A stretch of 53,728 bases of DNA from positions 1-53,728 of the forward strand of contig WYBA01000329.1 in the NCBI GenBank assembly GCA_011526095.1. Direction: 5' to 3'. Source of the stretch: Myxococcales bacterium (GTDB lineage Bacteria; Myxococcota_A; Polyangia; Haliangiales; Haliangiaceae). The number at the start of each line of letters is the position of its first letter. Position 1 is the stretch's first letter. A program made the position numbers and the translations under genes. Below the pieces are notes generated by a model, which saw only the letters and a program-made list of their open reading frames with translations, was not told the origin of the DNA and ran no database searches. Positions 8,840 to 16,175 of the stretch are shown piece by piece.

Positions 8840-8877
8840 ATCAGGCAGTCCTTCTTGGCAAGCGGCACGCAACCGCT

Positions 8878-11130
8878 TCAGAAACGGGCCTTGTAGCCGA
8901 CGGTGAGCAGCCGCGGCGCGTTGGGGCGCACGCCGTAGGGACGGCGCGCGACGATCACCTGCTCGTCGAGCAGGTTCGAGCAGGTGAGGTAGAGCTCGGC
9001 GAGCGCGTCGAACTTCAGGTGCATCGCGACGTCGACCGTGAGCAGGGCGTCGATCCGCTCGGCGTCGGCGACCTCGCCCTGGCCGGGCACGTCGCGCGCG
9101 GCGCCGCGCCAGCTCGCGCCGGCGGACAGCTCCCAGCTCGGCGCCGCGACCGCCGCCTGGACCGCGAGCTGGTGGTGCGGCAGGTAGGGCAGCTCGTCGC
9201 CCTCCATCACCGCGCCCCAACCGGCGAAGTCCGACGAGAACCCGCTCTGGAACGACGAGCGCGTCAGCGTGTACGCCGCGGTGATCGGCAGGCGGAGCTG
9301 GTCGGGCAGCGTGACGTCGACGGCGAGCTGGGCCTCGGCGCCCCACACGTGGACGCGGCCGCCGTCGAACTCGTCGTCGAGCTGGTCGGGGTTGCAGCCG
9401 GTCGACAGCGTGCACGTGCCCTTGAGGTTCTGGTAGTCGCTGAAGAACCCGAGCACGTCGGCCGAGACCCGCGCGCTGCGCCACCGCGCGCCCGCCTCGT
9501 AGTTGACGCTGGACTCCGGCGACGTGTCCGCCATCGACGACGGCGCGGTGGGGACGAAGCCGCGGTGGACGCCGGCGAGCACGGTCAGCTCGTCGGTGGC
9601 GTGGACCTGGACGCCGCCGCCGGGGATCGGTACGGCGTAGCGGCCGTCGTTGTCGGCACCGGGCGCGTCGTTCAGGTGGTCGACGTAGCCGAACTCGATC
9701 AATTCGAGGCGCGTGCCGGCCGACAGCTCGACGCGGCCCCACCGAACCTGGTCCTGGGCGTAGAGCGCCAGCGCCGTGGTCGTCGCGCGACTGTCGAGCA
9801 CCTGGGTGCGCGGCCGGTCGCCGGGGACGAGCGCGCCGGAGGTCATCCGCAGCACGTCCTCGAACCGGCGGCGATCGGCGCGGTCGTGGTGGAGGCGGAC
9901 CCCGGCGTCGAGCAGGTGGTGGGTCGGGCCCCACGCCAGCTCGGCCGAGGCGCGGCTGTCGAGGCCCTGCGACCGGAACGTGCGGTCGTTGGTGCCGCGG
10001 ATCAGCTCGTCCTCTGGCGAGGACGAGTCGGCCGCGCCGGTGAGCACGGCGTAGTAGATCGCGGCGGCGCCGCCGGTCGGGTCGGCGAGGATGCCGGCGA
10101 GGTCGCGGTTGCCGACGAATGCGTCGACCTTGCCCCACGCGCGGTGGAACGCGTGGAAGTAGCCGGTGGTGGTGACGCGCAGGCGCGAGCCGAGCTCGAC
10201 CCGGTGCGCGGCGCGCGCGCGCCAGTGGCGCCAGTCCATGCGATCGTCGGCGGTGGCGACGTAGCGGCGCTGCGGCGCCGCGGCGAAGTCGGCCTCGGTC
10301 AGCCCGAGGTAGGTCTCGTGCGAGACCTCCTCGGACCACCCGGCGCGCAGGTCGAGCTGGTGGAACGTGCGCGCGCTCGGCGCGCTGTGCACGCGCGCCG
10401 AGAGCTGCGCGTCGTCCTTGTCGAACCCGCTCGGCGCACCGCCGTCGACGTCCTTGAACCCGTCGGTGCGCAGCTTGACGTACTCGGCCATCGCGGCCCA
10501 GCGCGCGCCGCGGTCGCCGACGCGACCGTGCACCTTGCCGTAGAGGTCGGTGCCGCCGGCGACGTCGACGTACCCCGAGCGCTCGGCCGGAAAGTCGTGG
10601 CCGTGCAGGTCGACGACGCCGCCGACGGTGTTGGGGCCGTGGGCGATCGCCGCGGGGCCCTTGATCACCTCGATCTTCGCCATCCGGGTGACGAGCGGGA
10701 AGTAGTACGCGGCGGGCGCCGAGTACGGCGCCGGCGCGATCGGCACGCCGTCCTCGAGCAGCGCGACCTTGGCCGAGCGCTCGGCCGCGGCGCCGCGCAT
10801 GCCGATGTTGGGGCGCAGGCCGTAGCCGTCCTCGTCGCGGGTGTAGACGCCGGCGACGGTCGCGAGGATCTTGTGGACGTCGTCCTGCTCGGTGCGCTCG
10901 AGCTGGTCCTCGCCGAGCACGGTCTCGGCGCCGGGCGGCGCGCGGTCGACGATCTCGATCGTCTCCTCGGCCAGCGCCGCCTCGAGCGCGGCGAGCTCCT
11001 CCGGCGTGAGGTCCGCCAGGCCGGTGTCCTCGGCGGGCGCCGGATCCTCGGCCGGCGGCCGCTCCGGCGGCTGGGCGAGCGCGGGCGTGGCGGCGGCGAG
11101 CAGGAGCGTGGCGAGGACGGCTGGGCGCAT
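8878..11130 (-). CDS. TonB-dependent outer-membrane receptor
   Basis: A 750-residue receptor with Sec signal peptide (MRPAVLATLLLAAATPALAQ). A short segment ETIEIVDR near residue 56 resembles a TonB box. The plug domain follows (about 72-180: DVHKILATVAGVYTRDEDGYGLRPNIGMRG, then VALLEDGVPIAPAPYSAPAAYYFP and IEVIKGPAAIAHGPNTVGGVVDL), close to the ferric-citrate FecA/FhuE style. The barrel ends with Phe (YKARF), the usual outer-membrane insertion signal. Its start is 1 base after the HTTM stop, so the genes are translationally coupled. Substrate is not readable from sequence; the imelysin partner and candidate operators point to iron or another metal chelate. Confidence 0.93.
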   Translation of the reverse strand: MRPAVLATLLLAAATPALAQPPERPPAEDPAPAEDTGLADLTPEELAALEAALAEETIEIVDRAPPGAETVLGEDQLERTEQDDVHKILATVAGVYTRDEDGYGLRPNIGMRGAAAERSAKVALLEDGVPIAPAPYSAPAAYYFPLVTRMAKIEVIKGPAAIAHGPNTVGGVVDLHGHDFPAERSGYVDVAGGTDLYGKVHGRVGDRGARWAAMAEYVKLRTDGFKDVDGGAPSGFDKDDAQLSARVHSAPSARTFHQLDLRAGWSEEVSHETYLGLTEADFAAAPQRRYVATADDRMDWRHWRARAAHRVELGSRLRVTTTGYFHAFHRAWGKVDAFVGNRDLAGILADPTGGAAAIYYAVLTGAADSSSPEDELIRGTNDRTFRSQGLDSRASAELAWGPTHHLLDAGVRLHHDRADRRRFEDVLRMTSGALVPGDRPRTQVLDSRATTTALALYAQDQVRWGRVELSAGTRLELIEFGYVDHLNDAPGADNDGRYAVPIPGGGVQVHATDELTVLAGVHRGFVPTAPSSMADTSPESSVNYEAGARWRSARVSADVLGFFSDYQNLKGTCTLSTGCNPDQLDDEFDGGRVHVWGAEAQLAVDVTLPDQLRLPITAAYTLTRSSFQSGFSSDFAGWGAVMEGDELPYLPHHQLAVQAAVAAPSWELSAGASWRGAARDVPGQGEVADAERIDALLTVDVAMHLKFDALAELYLTCSNLLDEQVIVARRPYGVRPNAPRLLTVGYKARF

Positions 11131-11131
11131 G

Positions 11132-12565
11132 TCAGTCGATCGGGCGGAGGTGGATCGGATCGGTGGAGGGCGACGACGTGACCCAGGCGCGCGGCCACAC
11201 GTCGCGGACGCGCGCGAGGTCGACCTCGGGGTCGATCAGCGGCACCGGCGGGCGTCCGTTGAGCGAGACCGACGTCTCGGCGTGGACCTCGACCTCGCCG
11301 TAGCCCCGCGCGCGCAGGTCGGCGGCGACGTGGCGCGCGAGCTGGAGGATCAGGTCGGGTTGGCCCGCCATCTCGCGCTCCTGGCGCGGGGTCAGGTAGT
11401 TGCCGGGCGGGACCTCGAGGCGCTTTCCGTCCGGGAACCGGACGATGAACGTCACCGCGCCGTGCTTCTCGCGCACCATGACGTGCCACGCGAACCGCAT
11501 GCCGTCCTCGTTCCACAGCACGTCGCCGGGCAGCGCGCGGTGACGCAGCGGCAGCAGCGCCTGGAGCGCGACGTGGACGACGAGGATCGCGCCGAGCACG
11601 TGCGCGGCGCGTCCGCGCCCGATCCGCGCGACGGCGCGTGGCGCGGCGGGCTCGCCCGGCACCGGCCACGGCCGACGCGTCACCGCCGCGAGCGCCCGGC
11701 GCGGCCAGCTCGGCGAGCAGAAGATCAGCGCCGAGACGGTCATGATGAACGGGAACATCCCGATGTTGAAGAAGTAGCCGGTGACGGCGTGGAACCCGAC
11801 CACGACGGCGAACGCGTACGGCCGCGTGCGCCGCCACGACAGCCACGCGACGATCGTCGTGTCGTAGAGGAAGCCGGCCCACGCGAACGCGAACGCGACC
11901 CACCGCTCGTCGAGCCACGGCCCGATCCACGGCGTGTCCGTCCGCGCCGACAGCCAGATGTTGAGCGGCTGGGCGTGGACCAGCCAGTCCGGCTGCGCCT
12001 TCGCCAGCCCGGCGTAGACGTAGACGACGCCGAGCTGGAACCGCAGCAGCCACACCATCCACGCCGGGACGTGGGTCGCGGGCGCCTCGCCGCCAGGGCG
12101 ACGCGCGCGGCGCCAGGCGTCGATCGACCACGCGCGGTGGACCGGCAGCACGCACAGGAGGGCCCCGATCAGCACGACCAGGTAGTGGTGGTTGAGGTAG
12201 TTGGTGACGTCGATCAGCTGCGTGTAGGCGAAGCCGAGGACGAACAGCGGCAGGACGATCCGGGTCCACGCGCCGAGCGCGATCATCACGGCGAGCGCGG
12301 CGAGCACGCCGTAGTGCACGTACATCCCCCACACCGGCCACGCCTCGACCCACGCGAACCCCGGGTACTTGAAGAAGAACGTCGGCGCCCCGTACATCGT
12401 CTCGATCCAGCCGGTGAACAGGAACCGGACGATCCCCGTGAACATCAGCAGGCCGAACAGGATGCGGAACGCGGCGAGCGAGGCGACGTCGACCGGCCGC
12501 GCGCCGGCCGCGCGGATCCGCGCCCACGCGCCGAGGTCGCCGGTCGTGACCGCCGCGCTCGCCAT
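11132..12565 (-). CDS. HTTM / vitamin K-dependent gamma-carboxylase-like membrane enzyme
   Basis: A 477-residue multi-pass membrane protein with several helices in the first ~300 residues and a soluble tail. Two segments match the active-site regions of gamma-glutamyl carboxylase: LNHHYL at 124-129 (His126 aligning with the catalytic His of NNHSYL) and AGLAKAQPDWL at 185-195, with Lys189 at the position of the catalytic base Lys in AGxKKxDxDW. YDTTI after the next helices also fits. It overlaps the imelysin stop by one base (TGATG) and is followed by the TonB receptor 1 base later. In known family members the reaction is vitamin K hydroquinone epoxidation driving Glu carboxylation; the substrate in bacteria is unknown. 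Co-occurrence with imelysin and TonB receptors is seen in other bacteria, from general knowledge. Confidence 0.85.
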   Translation of the reverse strand: MASAAVTTGDLGAWARIRAAGARPVDVASLAAFRILFGLLMFTGIVRFLFTGWIETMYGAPTFFFKYPGFAWVEAWPVWGMYVHYGVLAALAVMIALGAWTRIVLPLFVLGFAYTQLIDVTNYLNHHYLVVLIGALLCVLPVHRAWSIDAWRRARRPGGEAPATHVPAWMVWLLRFQLGVVYVYAGLAKAQPDWLVHAQPLNIWLSARTDTPWIGPWLDERWVAFAFAWAGFLYDTTIVAWLSWRRTRPYAFAVVVGFHAVTGYFFNIGMFPFIMTVSALIFCSPSWPRRALAAVTRRPWPVPGEPAAPRAVARIGRGRAAHVLGAILVVHVALQALLPLRHRALPGDVLWNEDGMRFAWHVMVREKHGAVTFIVRFPDGKRLEVPPGNYLTPRQEREMAGQPDLILQLARHVAADLRARGYGEVEVHAETSVSLNGRPPVPLIDPEVDLARVRDVWPRAWVTSSPSTDPIHLRPID

Positions 12566-13758
12566 CAGTCGTTGTCCGCCGCGACGTCGTCGGGGATCTC
12601 GAGCCCGAGGACGGTGAGGAACTGGCTCTTGAGGTCGTCGGTGAGCGCCTTGACCGCGGCGTGGAGCGCGACGACGGCGTCGCGGTCGGCGCCGAGCACG
12701 CCGAGGAAGCTGTCGGGCAGCCCGTCGGCCAGGGCGATCGCCGCGTCGATCGACGCGACCATCCGGTCGGCGAGGTCGGTGGCGCCGAGCGCGCGCAGGT
12801 GGTCCTCGAAGCTCGGGCCGTCGACGACGTCCGCGCCGGCGCCGATCGTGCCGGTGAAGACGTCGCGGAACGCGCGCAGGTTGACGCGCAGCGCGGCGGT
12901 CGCGTGGTCGGCCCAGCGGTGCTCGACCTCGCGCTCGCACGGCTCCTCGACCGTGCCGCACGCGTTGATCGTGATCCCGGCGGCCTCGCCGAGCTTCATG
13001 TCCTTGACCATCTTGTCGACGTAGAACAGGGCGTCGGAGACGCGGTTCACCGCCTCGCGCAGCGACACGATCGACGACGCGCTCGTGCCGGCCTCGGTCA
13101 GCTCGGACACGTACGCCGGCCACGCGTCGGCGACGAGGTCCCCGGCGACGGCGACGTCGGCGGCGAGCAGCGCGGCGAGCGCGCACCGCGCGCGCGGCAG
13201 GTCCGCGCCCAGCTCGTCCCACCCGGTCGGCGTCGCGGCGCAGGTGTGCGCGGTCGCCTCGTTGAACAGCAAGTACTCGATCGCGGCGAGCGAGCGCACG
13301 TTGGCCAGCTCCGCGGTGACGTCGTACGCGCCGGGGTCGGCGAACGCGACCGGCACCTCGCGGTCGACGCCGCACGTCGCGGCGAGCGGCCACGCGTAGA
13401 TCCGGTCGCGCAGCGCCTTCATGTCGAGGGCGGCCGGCCCGACGAGCACCTCGTCGGCGCGCTCCCAGCCGTCCATCGCGGCCCGCCACGCCGCGCGCGC
13501 GGCGTCGCGCTCGGTGGCCGCGTCGCCGCTCGCCAGCGCCGTGCAGTACGCGCCGGTGGCGTCGCGCAGCGCGGCGGCCTGGGTCGCGAACGCGGCGTGG
13601 GTCGGGACGAAGAAGTGGTCGCCGAGGTGCTGCAGCATCGCGCGGCGGTCGAAGCCGCCGTCGTCGGCGTCCGGCGCCGTCGGCGCGTCGTCACCGCCGC
13701 CGCACGAGGTGCAGGCGAGCGCGACGGCGAGCGACAGCGAGCGGGTACGGACGTCCAT
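12565..13758 (-). CDS. Imelysin-family (peptidase M75-like) lipoprotein
   Basis: A 397-residue lipoprotein: signal peptide with LACTSCGGG (Cys about 19), short acidic spacer, then the imelysin fold. Diagnostic segments are AAWRAAMDGWERADEVLVGPA (about 93-115) and RSLAAIEYLLFNE (about 163-175), the latter carrying the conserved Glu of the GxHxxE-like motif of IrpA/imelysins; the His of that motif is not evident. The family is linked to iron acquisition, and despite the peptidase name proteolysis is not established. First gene of the operon with HTTM, TonB receptor and delta-60 lipoprotein. An AT-rich stretch with two palindromes lies 29-89 bases upstream of the ATG. Confidence 0.9.
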   Translation of the reverse strand: MDVRTRSLSLAVALACTSCGGGDDAPTAPDADDGGFDRRAMLQHLGDHFFVPTHAAFATQAAALRDATGAYCTALASGDAATERDAARAAWRAAMDGWERADEVLVGPAALDMKALRDRIYAWPLAATCGVDREVPVAFADPGAYDVTAELANVRSLAAIEYLLFNEATAHTCAATPTGWDELGADLPRARCALAALLAADVAVAGDLVADAWPAYVSELTEAGTSASSIVSLREAVNRVSDALFYVDKMVKDMKLGEAAGITINACGTVEEPCEREVEHRWADHATAALRVNLRAFRDVFTGTIGAGADVVDGPSFEDHLRALGATDLADRMVASIDAAIALADGLPDSFLGVLGADRDAVVALHAAVKALTDDLKSQFLTVLGLEIPDDVAADND

Positions 13759-13786
13759 GTCCCGTGGGTAACACCGATCGCTGTAG

Positions 13787-13847
13787 TTTGAAAAGAGATT
13801 TCAAAATCCAGATTGTCCACTGGATCGAGATGATTCAAGTAATTGAA
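13787..13847 (-). promoter_or_regulatory. Twin palindromic operators upstream of imelysin operon
   Basis: In an AT-rich island of about 75 bases, unlike the surrounding GC-rich DNA, TTTGAAA (13787-13793) and TTTCAAA (13799-13805) form a perfect 7-5-7 inverted repeat of 19 bp, the length of a Fur box, centred 38 bp upstream of the imelysin ATG. A second palindrome, TTCAA-GTAA-TTGAA, lies at 13834-13847 and reuses the TTGAAA/TTTCAA half-site. Binding of a Fur-like regulator is inferred from the downstream genes; the sequence itself is not the classical GATAATGAT hexamer pattern. Confidence 0.6.
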
Positions 13848-13960
13848 AGTCATGGAGACTTCCGGGCGGACGGGCGCGGGTCGATCGGCGATCGGTGACC
13901 GCCGGTCGCGCCGCGCCCGTCCCCGTGGACGTCGCGCCGCGGTCGTGTGACAAGACCGCG

Positions 13961-16063
13961 ATGCCGGCTGCGCGCGCCGTGAGGGCGATCGATGGGATGG
14001 GGAAGGTCCTGGTCGAGGCGGCGGCCGGTGGCGCGTTCGGTGCGGCCCTCGATCTCACCCTTATCGTCCGGCGCGGCGAGGTGACCGCGCCATGGGCCAC
14101 GGCGATCGTCGCGGTCGGCCTGGCGCTGGCGCTGGCGGTGGTCGTGCTCGTGCCGGCGCTGCTGGGCCTGCGCGCGAGCGGGCGTCACCGGGCGATCCGG
14201 GGCATCGTCGACGGGCTCCGCACCCCGGGCGCACGTCGCGTCGAGGCGCTGGTCGTCGTCGGCGTCGCGCTCGTCGCGTGGCTCGCGCTGTGGGGCCTCG
14301 CGTTCGCCTCGATCAGCGCGCTCTACGGGACGATGAAGCGGCCAGGCGGTCCGGCGATGATCGGCGCCACCGCGATCGCCGTGGGCGCCGTGGTGCTGGC
14401 GCTCGTGGCGAGCGCGGGCGGCGCGCGCCTGGCGCGCCGGGCGGGGCGCGTCGCGGCGCTCGCGCGCGTCACCTCGGGGCGCGCCGGCTGGGCGCTCGCG
14501 CTCGCGGGGCTCGTCGCAGCGGCCGGCGCCGTCCACGCGGCGTTCGCGCTCGGCGTGCCGCTGTGGGACGCGACGCCGGCCTACGTCAGCGTCGCCGCCG
14601 CGGCGGGCGCGCTGGTCGCGTCGGCGGCGCGCGCGGGCGATCGCGTCGGGGCGCGTGGTCGCGCCGCGGTCGCGGTGGGCGTCGTCGCGCTCGTCGCGTC
14701 GGCGCTCACCCTGGTCGGGCGCGAGCCCGCCGCGCGGCGCGCGACGGCGGAGCGCGGCGTGCTCGGCGCCGGCGCGCTGCACGCGTTGTGGTGGCTCACC
14801 GACGATGACGGCGATCGCACCGCCGACCGGTTCGGCGGACACGACTGTGACGACGGCGACGCCGCGATCGGCCCGCGGGCGCGGGAGGTCCCCGGCAACG
14901 GCGTCGACGACAACTGCCGGCTCGGCGACGCCAGCCCGGACGCGCTGGGGCCGCGGCTGCACGCCCGGCCGAGCACGACCCCTGGCGCACCGCGCGCCGA
15001 CATCGTGCTGATCACGATCGACACGGTGCGCGCCGACCACGTCGGCGCGTGGGGCTACGCGCGGCCGACGACGCCGACGATCGACGCGCTCGCGGCGCGC
15101 GGCGCGCGGTTCGCGCGCGCGGTGTCGCCCTACCCGCTGACGAGGCACGCCGTGCCCGCGCTGCTCTACGGGCGCTACCCGTCGGCGATGGCGGCGCCGC
15201 GGCGGCGTCGCGGCACGGCGCTGTCGGAGCTGTTGCGGCACGCCGGGTACGACACGGCGGTGGTCACCACGGTCGGCCGGATCCGCGACGGCGTGTTCGA
15301 CGGGTTCGGGGAGATGATCGAGGCCCGCGGCGCCGCCGGCATCACCGACGCCGCGGCCGCCTGGGTGCGCGCGCGCCCCGCGGACCGGCCGTACTTCGTC
15401 TGGCTCCACTACATGGACCCGCACGAGCCCTACCAGCCGGCGGCGAGGCCGTTCGGCGACGACGCGGTCGCGCGCTACGACGCCGAGATCGCGAACGTCG
15501 ACGCGCAGATCGGCGAGCTGCTCGGGGCGCTGGAGGCGCTCGGCCGGCCCCGTTCGCCCGTCGTCGTCGTGACCTCCGATCACGGCGAGTCGTTCGGCGA
15601 GCACGGGCAGCGGTTCCACGACCGCGGGCTCCTCGAGCCGCAGACCTGGGTGCCGCTGGTGATCGCGGCGCCGGGCGGCGCGTCCACCGTGGTCGACGCG
15701 CCGGTCAGCCTCGTCGACATCGCGCCGACGCTGCTCGACCTGGTCGGCCTGGAGGCGCCCCGCGGCATGAACGGCGTCTCCCTCGCGGCGGCCGTGCGCG
15801 ACGGCGGGGCGATCCCCGCGCGCCCCGTGCTCGCCGAGTGGAGCTCGTCCAAGCCACCGCACCGGCAGCAGGTGTCGGTGCACGACGGCGCGCACGTCGT
15901 GATCCGGGACGTGATCGGGTGGACGCACGCGGTCCACGATCTCGTCGCGGACCCCGGGCAGCGTCACGACCTGTCCGAGACGCCGCTGGGCGCGGAGCTG
16001 CTCCGGCGGCTGGACGAGGCGATCGAGCGCGAGCTCGCGGTCTTGCCCGGCGAGCCACGGTGA
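13961..16063 (+). CDS. Membrane-anchored sulfatase/alkaline-phosphatase-superfamily enzyme
   Basis: About 700 residues from the ATG at 13961; a GTG at 13895 or ATG at 13997 are possible starts. The first ~260 residues contain several hydrophobic helices and behave as a membrane anchor. A short insert (DCDDGDAAIGPRAREVP then GNGVDDNC) matches the MopE-like metal/calcium motif common in myxobacteria. The catalytic domain follows: DIVLITIDTVRADHVG (metal Asp pair), PYPLTRHAVPALLYGRYP at the nucleophile position, HYMDPHEPY, and VVVTSDHGESFGEHG (metal Asp-His). The CxPxR formylglycine motif is absent; a Thr sits where phosphoethanolamine-transferase-like members carry their nucleophile, so sulfate hydrolysis should not be assumed. 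Divergent from the imelysin operon. Confidence 0.88.
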   Translation: MPAARAVRAIDGMGKVLVEAAAGGAFGAALDLTLIVRRGEVTAPWATAIVAVGLALALAVVVLVPALLGLRASGRHRAIRGIVDGLRTPGARRVEALVVVGVALVAWLALWGLAFASISALYGTMKRPGGPAMIGATAIAVGAVVLALVASAGGARLARRAGRVAALARVTSGRAGWALALAGLVAAAGAVHAAFALGVPLWDATPAYVSVAAAAGALVASAARAGDRVGARGRAAVAVGVVALVASALTLVGREPAARRATAERGVLGAGALHALWWLTDDDGDRTADRFGGHDCDDGDAAIGPRAREVPGNGVDDNCRLGDASPDALGPRLHARPSTTPGAPRADIVLITIDTVRADHVGAWGYARPTTPTIDALAARGARFARAVSPYPLTRHAVPALLYGRYPSAMAAPRRRRGTALSELLRHAGYDTAVVTTVGRIRDGVFDGFGEMIEARGAAGITDAAAAWVRARPADRPYFVWLHYMDPHEPYQPAARPFGDDAVARYDAEIANVDAQIGELLGALEALGRPRSPVVVVTSDHGESFGEHGQRFHDRGLLEPQTWVPLVIAAPGGASTVVDAPVSLVDIAPTLLDLVGLEAPRGMNGVSLAAAVRDGGAIPARPVLAEWSSSKPPHRQQVSVHDGAHVVIRDVIGWTHAVHDLVADPGQRHDLSETPLGAELLRRLDEAIERELAVLPGEPR

Positions 16064-16175
16064 CGCGGCGCCGCCCGGGCGTCAGCGCGGCCCCGAAGAG
16101 AACCGGGTTCGGCCGCCGCCGCCGCCCCTCGCCGGGGTAGCGCGCGACACGGCGTGAGGCCAAGATAGGCGCCCC

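Noticed and set aside
9019..11181. 720-residue plus-strand open frame
   Set aside because: Antisense shadow of the TonB receptor gene, which has complete plug and barrel signatures.
13419..13853. Minus-strand frame starting with an AT-rich-coded peptide at 13853
   Set aside because: It begins in the operator region and soon becomes an Arg/Pro-rich out-of-frame copy of the imelysin gene.
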